A stretch of DNA of 64,000 bases from Paracrocinitomix sp040880585 (GTDB lineage Bacteria; Bacteroidota; Bacteroidia; Flavobacteriales_D; Crocinitomicaceae), in contig JBBDID010000009.1 of the NCBI GenBank assembly GCA_040880585.1, positions 62,001 to 126,000 on the forward strand. The letters are read 5' to 3'. Of the stretch, positions 33,375-41,759 are shown in pieces. Made by a program: the position numbers and the translations under genes. Position 1 is the stretch's first letter. The number at the start of each line of letters is the position of its first letter. Under the pieces are notes generated by a model that was not told where the DNA came from, searched no databases, and was given only the letters and a program-made list of their open reading frames with translations.

Positions 33375-34181
33375 ATGAAAAAGTTATTGCTTGTATTGAG
33401 TTGTTGTTTTACGGCAGCTTTATATGGTCAAACCTATTCAACCGGTTGGGATAATACAGCAGATCAAAGTGACTGGACGGAGATCAGAAAAGGTGATGCC
33501 TCTCTCTACCAATGGCTGTATGACAATTTTGAATTTGTCAGTTCTTCTTATTCTCTAGCACATTATTATCCGGTAGGGGGTAGCATTCCTACAGATGATT
33601 GGTTTGTTTCACCGGTTTTTGATTTTTCTGACGGTGGAATGGTAGATACTTTATGGAAAAATTTCAGTGGCTTTGGAACACCCAATCCGGGAGATACCAT
33701 TGGGCTTTATTTGCTCAACGGCTCAACTGATCCGGATTTGGCAAACAAAGCCGTACTCTATATGTTTACAGATTCTGTTTACAACAACGATAATGTATGG
33801 AGAAAAGACTCCCTGATTCCCGTTCCGGCGGTTAGTGGTGATTCGTATTTGGCTTTTCGGTATAGAACAGTTGTGAACTGGTTGGATGTAAAATTTGATA
33901 ACTTAAGCGTCACTGAAAATGCACTGCTGAGTATATCACAGGTATTTGATACGCCTATGATCCTGCAATCCAACTACGTGCATGACAAATTAGTGCTTTC
34001 CTCATCCGGAAGTTCACCTATCGGTTTAGAATCGACTATTTATGCTGTTAACGGGATGTTGGTTAAAAAAGGGGTCATTGATGGTAGCGAAATTGATATT
34101 TCCGATCTTGAAAATGGTCTCTACATCCTGACCATAAACTCTGATCAAGGTTTATTGCGGCAAAAATTTCTAAAATATTAG
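33375..34181 (+). CDS. Secreted choice-of-anchor-type protein with T9SS type A sorting domain
   Basis: A 268-residue secreted protein. The signal peptide is MKKLLLVLSCCFTAALYG before QTYSTGWDN. Residues ~20-190 form a cleaved-adhesin/choice-of-anchor-J-like beta sandwich: TGWDNTADQSDWTEI, TDDWFVSPVFDFSDGGMVDTLW, DSYLAFRYRTVVNWLDVKFDNLSV. The last ~75 residues (MILQSNYVHDKLVLSSSG ... LENGLYILTINSDQ, ending LRQKFLKY) are a type A T9SS sorting domain. It probably binds surfaces or glycans; there is no catalytic motif. It is monocistronic, preceded by a hairpin-rich leader. Confidence 0.85.
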   Translation: MKKLLLVLSCCFTAALYGQTYSTGWDNTADQSDWTEIRKGDASLYQWLYDNFEFVSSSYSLAHYYPVGGSIPTDDWFVSPVFDFSDGGMVDTLWKNFSGFGTPNPGDTIGLYLLNGSTDPDLANKAVLYMFTDSVYNNDNVWRKDSLIPVPAVSGDSYLAFRYRTVVNWLDVKFDNLSVTENALLSISQVFDTPMILQSNYVHDKLVLSSSGSSPIGLESTIYAVNGMLVKKGVIDGSEIDISDLENGLYILTINSDQGLLRQKFLKY

Positions 34182-34209
34182 GCTGGAAATTGATCCCCAT
34201 ATCAATGGA

Positions 34210-34851
34210 TTAATCAATTTTTCTACCTATGGATTTGGGTTTAGAAAAACCTTCAACGATTTGCCACTTTTTTAAATCAAAACTTCTTTTGGTGAGAATT
34301 CCCATAAGTGCGGCGCTCATCCCTAAGCCGCCAAGGGCTATCCAATCTGTTTTTTGAAAGTTTTGCCCTACTTGATTTGATCTTCGAGCCATCAGTAGCG
34401 CGCCTGACCCCATAAAACCAAGAGACCCCAACAGCATACCAACTTCACGACCCACATTTGCATCTCCTGAAAGGATCGCTACTTCCCTTAACTGATCAAG
34501 AGATATCAACTGAATGGTTTTACTGCTGTCCACCAAAGAATCAACCAGGCGGTCTTTTTCTTTCTTCTTGAATTCAGACGCAATTATTTTATTGAATGCT
34601 GCGGTGTCGTAGTTTTTAAATTCAAAAGAAACCAATGTGTCAGAAACCGCTACGATTTTACCGAATCGTTTATCTGTTGAGTCTAAATAAATACGGCATT
34701 GAAGTGGTAATTTATAACGTACCGTGCGCTGTTTATTTTTTATTTTTTGAAAGTAGAGATACTGCGGCATTTGCTGTTCCTCCGTTTGTGAAAAGGAACA
34801 AGTCCACCCAAAAAGCAGCGCCAAAAAACAGCTGAAATCCATTCGCATCAT
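34210..34851 (-). CDS. Hypothetical exported protein with C-terminal hydrophobic hairpin
   Basis: A 213-residue product starting at ATG 34851, with a second ATG at 34848. It has a signal peptide (FSCFLALLFGWTCSFSQ) and a polar domain of about 110 residues including KLPLQCRIYLDSTDKRFGKIVAVSDTL. Then come two hydrophobic segments (GREVGMLLGSLGFMGSGALLMA and WIALGGLGMSAALMGIL) and a basic end. The layout occurs in small Bacteroidota envelope proteins but I recognise no family. It diverges from the DUF2279 gene, with 44 bp between the starts. Confidence 0.7.
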   Translation of the reverse strand: MMRMDFSCFLALLFGWTCSFSQTEEQQMPQYLYFQKIKNKQRTVRYKLPLQCRIYLDSTDKRFGKIVAVSDTLVSFEFKNYDTAAFNKIIASEFKKKEKDRLVDSLVDSSKTIQLISLDQLREVAILSGDANVGREVGMLLGSLGFMGSGALLMARRSNQVGQNFQKTDWIALGGLGMSAALMGILTKRSFDLKKWQIVEGFSKPKSIGRKID

Positions 34852-34882
34852 CCTAAATTTACGGATTTTGAATAAATCGGCT

Positions 34883-34890
34883 TATTTTTG
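34883..34890 (+). promoter_or_regulatory. -7 element ending 5 nt before a GTG start
   Basis: TATTTTTG fits TAnnTTTG. The GTG start of the DUF2279 gene is at 34896, so transcription would begin at or within a base or two of the start codon. Confidence 0.5.
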
Positions 34891-34895
34891 TCTTA

Positions 34896-35810
34896 GTGAA
34901 TCGACTGAAATTAATACCACTACTTGCTTTTTTCTTCTTGTGGACGCAGGGACACAGCCAAAAATTTCTAGCGCCGTCAGACAGCCTGAATAAAAAAAGA
35001 GTGTTGGGTGTAAGTTTGGCGGGAAGTGTTGCCTGGGCGGGTTCCATCTCTGCCTTACACTTTGTTTGGTATAAAGATTTTCCCAAAAGCAGTTTTCATG
35101 TCTTTGACGATAGCCGCGAGTGGCAGCAGATGGATAAAATGGGGCACTTATACGGTGCCTGGCAGTTTGGGCGCTTTGCCGGAGACCTTTATGAGTGGTC
35201 GGGCTTGAACCATAAAACAGCCTCTTTAATCGGAGCCGGTTTTAGTTTTGGGTACATGACTACTTTTGAATTTTTAGATGCCACCAACGAGCAATGGGGT
35301 TTTTCCTGGACAGATATGGCTTTCAATACACTGGGCACTGCCACCTACTGGAGTCAGGAGTATTTTTGGGATGAACAGTTCGTTCACTTCAAATACAGTT
35401 ATCACGATTCTAAACTGGCGCAATATCGTCCTGAAGTTTTAGGCAGTTCATTTGCCAGCCGTATGTTGAAAGATTATAACGGACAAACTTATTGGATGAG
35501 CTTTAATCCGGTATACTGGTTTAAAAAAGAATCGAAAATTCCGAAATGGATCAATTTGTCTCTTGGCTATAGCATCAATCACCAGTTGGTCGGTGACGGA
35601 GGATCCTATACCATTATAGATGGCAATACACAACTTACCTTCACGCCTTACCGCCAGTATTTTTTATCTTTTGATGTGAATTTTGAAGCCATTCCTACCC
35701 AGTCCAGATTTCTAAAGCTGGTTTTTAGAGGATTGAACTTTGTGAAAGTTCCCTTCCCGGCTTTAGAGTTTTCAAAAGGGAAATTAGGTTTTCGACCTTT
35801 CTATTTTTAA
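34896..35810 (+). CDS. DUF2279 (YfiM-like) envelope protein
   Basis: A 304-residue exported protein starting at GTG 34896, with a signal peptide (MNRLKLIPLLAFFFLWTQGHS). The region from GVSLAGSVAWAGSISALHFVWY through DDSREWQQMDKMGHLYGAWQFGRFAGDLYEWSGL to FLDATNEQWGFSWTDMAFNTLGT matches the DUF2279 family, which is common in Bacteroidota and predicted to be outer-membrane associated. The C-terminal half has beta-strand character and ends in aromatic FRPFYF. Function is unknown. The placement of the -7 box suggests a leaderless mRNA. Confidence 0.85.
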   Translation: MNRLKLIPLLAFFFLWTQGHSQKFLAPSDSLNKKRVLGVSLAGSVAWAGSISALHFVWYKDFPKSSFHVFDDSREWQQMDKMGHLYGAWQFGRFAGDLYEWSGLNHKTASLIGAGFSFGYMTTFEFLDATNEQWGFSWTDMAFNTLGTATYWSQEYFWDEQFVHFKYSYHDSKLAQYRPEVLGSSFASRMLKDYNGQTYWMSFNPVYWFKKESKIPKWINLSLGYSINHQLVGDGGSYTIIDGNTQLTFTPYRQYFLSFDVNFEAIPTQSRFLKLVFRGLNFVKVPFPALEFSKGKLGFRPFYF

Positions 35811-35833
35811 ATGAATTGTTTTTTCTTAACTCC

Positions 35834-36262
35834 TTACACTTTTTTGAGACGCAGTCCTTTTGAAGTGGCTGTTATTTCGTATGTCCCGTATTTTTTCTTT
35901 GGATATTCTGATTTTTTTTGACAAAATCCGCCTCTACTAATGGACGCTACGTACACTTCAATTTTATTGCCCGTAATGTAAGTATAAGATCCACTAACAG
36001 AAGTGAAACAATCATTTCCGCAAGGGGCAGAATAATGTGTTTCAAAAGTTGAATCTGTAAAGTTGATAAAATATCCCCAGGATCTTGTTTCAGTCAAAGA
36101 GGGATAGCTGCTGAGTTCGTAAGCCACCACTTCTTCATCTTCGAAACAACTGATATTTGTTTTCCAACTTGTGTTTTTCAGGGGGATTTTAGCCCGCTCT
36201 TTTGATGGAACTTGCCCCAGGCTAATATAACTTAAGGTGAAAATAATGGCGATTGTTCTCAT
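35834..36262 (-). CDS. Small secreted protein of unknown function
   Basis: A 142-residue protein with a signal peptide (MRTIAIIFTLSYISLG). The mature part has four cysteines (SCFEDEE, APCGNDCF, GFCQKK), a beta-rich pattern (GYFINFTDSTFETHYSAPC, SGSYTYITGNKIEVYV) and ends TSKGLRLKKV. It looks like a lipocalin-like or META-like small beta barrel, but I cannot name a family. The 163-bp gap to the dusB gene at 36426 contains a short GAGCG-GGA-CGCTC hairpin and nothing else recognisable. Confidence 0.7.
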   Translation of the reverse strand: MRTIAIIFTLSYISLGQVPSKERAKIPLKNTSWKTNISCFEDEEVVAYELSSYPSLTETRSWGYFINFTDSTFETHYSAPCGNDCFTSVSGSYTYITGNKIEVYVASISRGGFCQKKSEYPKKKYGTYEITATSKGLRLKKV

Positions 36263-36425
36263 GCTTTTCTTTTTGATTACAATCCAAAGGAAAAAAGGTT
36301 CGGTTTTTGGTGTTTTAAAAGAATGTCATCAACAAGTACTTAGCACGAGCGGGACGCTCGCGCTGGCCGTTGCTCGATTTCCGGCTTGAAAACTAGATAA
36401 TAAAACCCAGAAACCTAATTTTCTC

Positions 36426-37430
36426 TTAATCCTGCAAATGAAAAAACCCGGCTTCAAACTGTTCTTCAATGGCACTTAAAGTATCATAAACCTCTTGCAA
36501 ATCCATAGAAGTCACTAATTTCATGCGGTATTCTTTAAAGTGGGGGATTCCCTTAAAGTAGTTTGCGTAGTGCCGCTTCATTTCATTGATGCCTACGATC
36601 TCTCCTTTCCACTTCACAGACATATCCAAATGTTCCCGGGTAATGCTTACCCGTTCTTTTATTGTGGGTGGAGGCGATATACTTCCATCTTTTATGTATT
36701 GTTTGATCTCATTGAAAATCCAGGGATAGCCAATTGCTGCCCGGCCAATCATCACACCATCTACTCCATATCGGTTTTTATATTCTACGGCTTTTTGCGG
36801 AGATGAGATATCCCCATTTCCAAAAACAGGGATCCTCATTCTGGAATTATTTTTAATCTGAGCAATCAAACTCCAATCTGCCTCTCCCTTATACATTTGT
36901 TTTCGCGTTCGCCCATGAACGGAAATGGCTTCTATTCCAACGTCCTGTAAACGTTCGGCAACTTCAACCACATATTTTGTACTGTCATCCCAGCCCAAAC
37001 GTGTTTTTACCGTAACCGGCAAATGGGTAGCCTTCACAATTTCTTCGGTCATTCTTACCATTTTGGGAATATCCTGAAGAATTCCTGCTCCTGCTCCTTT
37101 ACAGGCTACTTTCTTAACCGGGCATCCGTAATTGATGTCAATCACATCCGGATTGGTTTTTTCAACAATCTCGGTTGTTTTTCGCATGCTATCGATATCC
37201 GACCCAAAAATCTGAATTCCGACAGGCCGTTCGTACTCATAAATGTCTAATTTTTGAACCGATTTTGCAGCATCTCTAATCAACCCCTCAGATGAAATAA
37301 ACTCAGTGTACATCATGTCTGCTCCGTATCGTTTACAGAGCGCACGAAAAGGAGGGTCACTGACGTCCTCCATGGGAGCCAATAACAGTGGGAACTCTCC
37401 TAATTCAATATCTCTAATCTTGACACTCAC
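36426..37430 (-). CDS. dusB: tRNA-dihydrouridine synthase, DusB type
   Basis: A 334-residue FMN enzyme that reduces specific uridines in the tRNA D-loop. In order: LLAPMEDVSDPPFRALCKRYGADMMYTEF (FMN binding), INYGCPVKKVACKGAGAGIL with the catalytic Cys, VKTRLGWDDS, VHGRTRKQMYKGEADW, GNGDISSP and DGVMIGRAAIGYPWIF. A helical C-terminal tRNA-binding domain follows. In many bacteria dusB precedes fis; here it stands alone on the minus strand. Confidence 0.96.
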   Translation of the reverse strand: MSVKIRDIELGEFPLLLAPMEDVSDPPFRALCKRYGADMMYTEFISSEGLIRDAAKSVQKLDIYEYERPVGIQIFGSDIDSMRKTTEIVEKTNPDVIDINYGCPVKKVACKGAGAGILQDIPKMVRMTEEIVKATHLPVTVKTRLGWDDSTKYVVEVAERLQDVGIEAISVHGRTRKQMYKGEADWSLIAQIKNNSRMRIPVFGNGDISSPQKAVEYKNRYGVDGVMIGRAAIGYPWIFNEIKQYIKDGSISPPPTIKERVSITREHLDMSVKWKGEIVGINEMKRHYANYFKGIPHFKEYRMKLVTSMDLQEVYDTLSAIEEQFEAGFFHLQD

Positions 37431-37513
37431 TATTCAGGCGGCAAAGATACAAACAAAAATCCCGTTCCATTGACCGAAATCACGAAACGGGATGATAATG
37501 TCAGTTCTTATTA

Positions 37514-38539
37514 TTAGTGAATAGATGGATTCCCCAACCCTCTTTTCCCAAAACTCATGCGATATCTTAAAAACACCTCAAATCCACCCACACCGTTGGT
37601 TGCTTTATTTAAAGAAGATACATTCATATCGTAAGCTGCTCCGACTGAAAATCCGGAAACATCAAAGATTAAATTAGCAATCATTGCATCTCCCAAGCGG
37701 TGATACAAACCAAATGACAAAGCCATTTCATTGAAATATCCGGTCACTTTGGAAGCTCCTCGCAATACATATCGAAAATTAGAACCAAAAGTCAGCTCTT
37801 TGTTAGGCCCCTGAATAAATCCATAAAAAGCCGGGATAATAGATAAATTGGTGTTTTGCTGACGGTACTCCATTTGACCATGCAAGGTTAATTTTCTGTA
37901 CAACTGGTCATCATCTGACAAAAAATTAATTTTTTGTTTGGTCAAATGGTGACCTGCAACACCGACGTTTATCTTTGTTTGCTTATTCAAATGTGCATAC
38001 CAATAAAATCCGGCAGCCAGATCAAATTTATTAATACTTAGGTTCTGATTAAAGAGGTCTTCATTACTTGCCTGAGCGGTGTTAAACTCAACCCCTGTCC
38101 ATTGATTATCCCATGTTAAATTTGAGTTCATGAGTGTTCTGGAATACCAACCTGCCTGCAATCCCACTGAAATGTGGTTATCTTTTGCTACTTCAATTGC
38201 ATAATTGAGCGGCACAGTTACCTCATTCACCATATACAACCCATCTCCGGCTATATCATTAAAAAAATTCACCCCTGCACCCATAAAATTTCCATTGTCA
38301 AACATTTTCCAGTCTACACTGGCAGAAGTTGTTCTGTATGGATTATCCGATACCGTTAACCATTGCATTCTAAAATTGGTAAATAACTGTAATTGTCCCG
38401 GAGAAAATCCTGCTGTTGCCGGATTTAAATAAATCGGAGATTCTGCAAACATAGAAAAATGCTTGTCTTGTTGAGACCTTCCCACAACAGCAAACCCAAT
38501 TACGAATGCTACTATATATATTGACTTCATTTGTTTCAC
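37514..38539 (-). CDS. PorP/SprF-family T9SS outer-membrane protein
   Basis: A 341-residue outer-membrane barrel. The signal peptide is followed by QQDKHFSMFAESPIYLNPATAGFSPGQLQLFTNFRMQW, the N-terminal hallmark of PorP/SprF. SVGAAYDMNVSSLNKATNGVGGFEVFLRYRM closes the protein near the C-terminus. These proteins attach type B T9SS cargo to the surface or retain it there. The gene begins 16 nt after the stop of the PKD-rich type B cargo, so it is the dedicated partner of that protein. A hairpin-free A+T-rich gap leads to dusB. Confidence 0.93.
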   Translation of the reverse strand: MKQMKSIYIVAFVIGFAVVGRSQQDKHFSMFAESPIYLNPATAGFSPGQLQLFTNFRMQWLTVSDNPYRTTSASVDWKMFDNGNFMGAGVNFFNDIAGDGLYMVNEVTVPLNYAIEVAKDNHISVGLQAGWYSRTLMNSNLTWDNQWTGVEFNTAQASNEDLFNQNLSINKFDLAAGFYWYAHLNKQTKINVGVAGHHLTKQKINFLSDDDQLYRKLTLHGQMEYRQQNTNLSIIPAFYGFIQGPNKELTFGSNFRYVLRGASKVTGYFNEMALSFGLYHRLGDAMIANLIFDVSGFSVGAAYDMNVSSLNKATNGVGGFEVFLRYRMSFGKRGLGNPSIH

Positions 38540-38555
38540 CTTTAATTTGACAAGA

Positions 38556-41531
38556 TTAACGAATCAGGGTAGTATTTCCCTTTAAAACTCCAGAGCTATT
38601 ATTAATCAGTGTATACTCCAGCACCCAGGTAAACACCCCTGAATTTTCATCTCTTCCTTTAAACGTTCCATCCCAACCTATACTCTGGTCATACGTTTCA
38701 AACACTTTTTGTCCGTATCGGTTGTAAATTGAAAAATTCATTGAACTAATCGTCAATCCTTTTACAAATAGCACATCATTGTTACCATCACCGTTTGGAG
38801 AAAATGCAGAAGGAACCCCGATTCCTTCAATAAAATTCACCTCAACATATACCGTATCTTCAGCTGAACAGCCATTCACATCAGTTAAGGTGACGATATA
38901 CTCTGTGTACACCAAAGGTTTTGCAAAAGTCACGGCACAGGTATCACAATCCACATTTTCGAATGGATCCCACTGATAGTTGCCGGGAACTGACCCATCA
39001 GCAATAAGTTCTACCTCTCCTCCCAAGTCAATTAATGTATCTAACTCAGCGGTGACTGAAGGTACTGGAAATACCGTTATTGATTGAGTGGTTGAAGCAT
39101 TATTTCCCGCTGCATCCGTAATGGTTAGCTGAATATTGTACGTTCCGGTTGAAACGAAACATATCGTTGGGTCGGGTACCACCGCTGTATCCGGACTTGC
39201 TCCACTACCAAAATCCCAATACCACGAAGTAATATTACCAGATGAAGTATCTGTAAAAGTAATACAATCACCCACACAAATATTAGGGCCTGGAAAGCTA
39301 AAGCCTGCAATAAGGGGATCACAATCTTCAACCACCACCTCAATCGTTGCGTCCGAAGAACAACCGTTTAGATTGGTTCCGGTTACTGTATACGTAGCTG
39401 TTGCTGTTGGTGTAAATGCTACCCCATCAGTTACTCCGTTATCCCAGACATAATTATTTGCGCCACCTCCGGTTAAGACCACTTGGTCACCGGTACAGAT
39501 TGTATCTCCCGGACTTGCGGTAGCTGTAACAATTGGGTCAGGCAATACCGTAATTTGAACAATGGCAACATCCGTATTGGTTCCATCACTTATTTCAAGA
39601 ACTACATCAAAGTCTCCGGAAGCTGACCAACAAATTGAACCGGGATCTTGCCCTGAAGCTGTAGGCGTATCTGCCCCATTAAATGTCCATGACCAACTTG
39701 TAATAGGTCCGGTACTGTTATCGGTAAAAGTCAGGCATTCCCCAATACAAATAGTTGTTTCAGAAGGTGTGAAATCGGCATTCAGTACACTACAATCTTG
39801 GATGGTTACAGTCACTGTAGAAACGTCATCACAAGGTGCCGTACCCACGGTGTATTCAAAGGTGTAACTATTTCCAATCGGTAAACCGGTAGTGTTAAAA
39901 TCTCCTGTCCCGGCAGTAAATTGTCCGGATGGAGTTCCTGTTGTTTCTACCCAGGTTCCTCCCGCATCTGCGCCACTCAATAAGGTATTTACATCCACAG
40001 TTATTCCTTCACATTCATTTGAATTCACATCTGCACCAGCATCTGCTTGAGGATCTACTGTAATATAATTCACTTTTGTTTCCGTATCGGTTCCGTTATC
40101 ATCCGTTACGGTTAATTCAACCTGATAAGTGCCCGCTGTTGAATAACAAATTCCTGTAGGATTTTGATTGGTTGAAGAGGTGATATCCGCTCCGGTAAAT
40201 GTCCACGACCATGTTGGATTCGTGCCTAAAGCACTCAAGTCTGTAAAATCGATACAATCTCCTTCACAAATCGTGACTGATGAGGCAGAAAAATCGGCTA
40301 TTGGGCCGGCAGAACAATCAATAATTGTAATGGTAACCGTTGCAGTAGCATCCGGACAAGGTGCAACACCTGTAACTGTATAATCAAAAGTATACACATT
40401 ACTCGGTGTAAGTCCGTTTCCGTCTAAAACTCCTGTTCCTGCATTAAACTGCCCACTTGGAGTTCCTGAAGTTTCAACCCAGGTTCCTCCGGCATCCTGT
40501 CCGGTAAGTACAGTATTTAAATCAAGCGTAGTATTGTTGCATAAGTTTTGTGAGGCATTTGAGCCGGCATTTGGAGGGGCGTTAACCGTGATGTAATCTA
40601 TTTTAGTTTCCGTATCTGTTCCGTTATCATCCGTTACGGTTAATTCAACCTGATAGGTGCCCGCTGTTGAATAACAAATTCCTGTAGGATTTTGATTGGT
40701 TGAAGAGGTAATATCCGCTCCGGTAAATGTCCATGACCATGATGGATTCGTGCCTAAAGTACTCAGGTCTGTAAAATCGATACAATCTCCTTCACAGATC
40801 GTAAGTACTGAAGCAGAAAAATCGGCAGTTGGACCGGCAGTAGCAGGAGTGGTGATTTCTATATCGTCCACAGCGAATGAAGGATCAGTCCCCACATTAT
40901 CATCATTATTAAACCAATGAAAACCTATCTTTACATTTGGATTATTGTCAGCACTTGCAGGAAGCGCTATAGAAAATGCCGTCCATGTTCCTTGAGGAGA
41001 ACAAGTGGCAGGAGTAACAGCCAATGGATCAAGCAACGTCCATGTTGCCCCATCAAAATACCATAAGGTAGCATCATCACCAGGATCGTACCCCGCCTGC
41101 CCGGCATAATCTTCTAAATAATTAAAATTCAGTGTTAAATTTGTTTGACCCGTTAGGTCAATTACCGGAGATTCCACTCTTTTATCGGTTTCGATAAAAA
41201 AGAACCCACCTCCTCCGGCTGCATAAGCAGCACCGGGATCTCCAAACAAAGCAAAATTTGGCCCTAAATGTAGTGAAGCGTCTCCTCCAGAACAAACAGA
41301 TCCACAAGCACCCGCAGCATTACCGCATTCCTCACCACTGACCATCCACTCATTTGAATCAGATCCATTAGCTCCTGTATTAGTAACCGTCCATGCACCA
41401 TTTCCGTTATTAAACCCGTTTGCTGATGTCCCAGCTGGCGGAGTTCCAAAATCCTCACTCCAAACAACAACCTGACCAAATGAAGCGGTTACTGAGCAAA
41501 TGATAGCCAAAATAAGTAGAACTTTTCTCAT
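38556..41531 (-). CDS. Giant-adhesin-like PKD protein with gliding-motility (type B) C-terminal domain
   Basis: A 991-residue secreted protein. The signal peptide (MRKVLLILAIICSVTASFG) precedes an N-terminal jelly-roll region (WSEDFGTPPAGTSANG ... FAVDDIEITTP, ~20-230). Four PKD domains follow, each with a cysteine trio (ICEGDCIDFTD...GICYSTAGTY), alternating with Ig-like modules. Two 176-residue units are nearly identical, a recent tandem duplication of 528 bp. The C-terminal ~90 residues (GVPSAFSPNGDGNNDVLFVKGL ... VLKGNTTLIR) form the type B T9SS domain. It is co-transcribed with the PorP/SprF partner. It probably forms a surface adhesin or matrix component. Confidence 0.93.
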   Translation of the reverse strand: MRKVLLILAIICSVTASFGQVVVWSEDFGTPPAGTSANGFNNGNGAWTVTNTGANGSDSNEWMVSGEECGNAAGACGSVCSGGDASLHLGPNFALFGDPGAAYAAGGGGFFFIETDKRVESPVIDLTGQTNLTLNFNYLEDYAGQAGYDPGDDATLWYFDGATWTLLDPLAVTPATCSPQGTWTAFSIALPASADNNPNVKIGFHWFNNDDNVGTDPSFAVDDIEITTPATAGPTADFSASVLTICEGDCIDFTDLSTLGTNPSWSWTFTGADITSSTNQNPTGICYSTAGTYQVELTVTDDNGTDTETKIDYITVNAPPNAGSNASQNLCNNTTLDLNTVLTGQDAGGTWVETSGTPSGQFNAGTGVLDGNGLTPSNVYTFDYTVTGVAPCPDATATVTITIIDCSAGPIADFSASSVTICEGDCIDFTDLSALGTNPTWSWTFTGADITSSTNQNPTGICYSTAGTYQVELTVTDDNGTDTETKVNYITVDPQADAGADVNSNECEGITVDVNTLLSGADAGGTWVETTGTPSGQFTAGTGDFNTTGLPIGNSYTFEYTVGTAPCDDVSTVTVTIQDCSVLNADFTPSETTICIGECLTFTDNSTGPITSWSWTFNGADTPTASGQDPGSICWSASGDFDVVLEISDGTNTDVAIVQITVLPDPIVTATASPGDTICTGDQVVLTGGGANNYVWDNGVTDGVAFTPTATATYTVTGTNLNGCSSDATIEVVVEDCDPLIAGFSFPGPNICVGDCITFTDTSSGNITSWYWDFGSGASPDTAVVPDPTICFVSTGTYNIQLTITDAAGNNASTTQSITVFPVPSVTAELDTLIDLGGEVELIADGSVPGNYQWDPFENVDCDTCAVTFAKPLVYTEYIVTLTDVNGCSAEDTVYVEVNFIEGIGVPSAFSPNGDGNNDVLFVKGLTISSMNFSIYNRYGQKVFETYDQSIGWDGTFKGRDENSGVFTWVLEYTLINNSSGVLKGNTTLIR

Positions 41532-41702
41532 GGATGTTTTTTTTGGTATGCATAAATTTATAAAAAAATTTGTACAATCCTCTTAATACTTACTGCATAA
41601 ACGTAAAAAAAAATAAAAGGTTGACTCTTTGAGTTGTTCGTGTTAGAAAAGCCTTGTATCCTGAGAGGATTTTTAAGAAGTTCTCTGCTTATTAGTCGAT
41701 AA

Positions 41703-41734
41703 TTTGCGTAATAAGATTTAATGATATACTTTTG
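41703..41734 (+). promoter_or_regulatory. Promoter of the pyrophosphatase gene
   Basis: TTTG at 41703-41706 and TACTTTTG at 41727-41734 are 20 nt apart, the same spacing as in the higBA promoter. Transcription would begin near 41740, downstream of an in-frame ATG at 41721, so translation must start at 41760. Confidence 0.7.
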
Positions 41735-41759
41735 CCGTTCTTTAAATAAAAAACAACGC

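Noticed and set aside
41721..41759. Longer N-terminus for the pyrophosphatase from ATG at 41721
   Set aside because: The upstream ATG precedes the -7 box at 41727-41734, so it would not be transcribed; the added residues do not fit the family.
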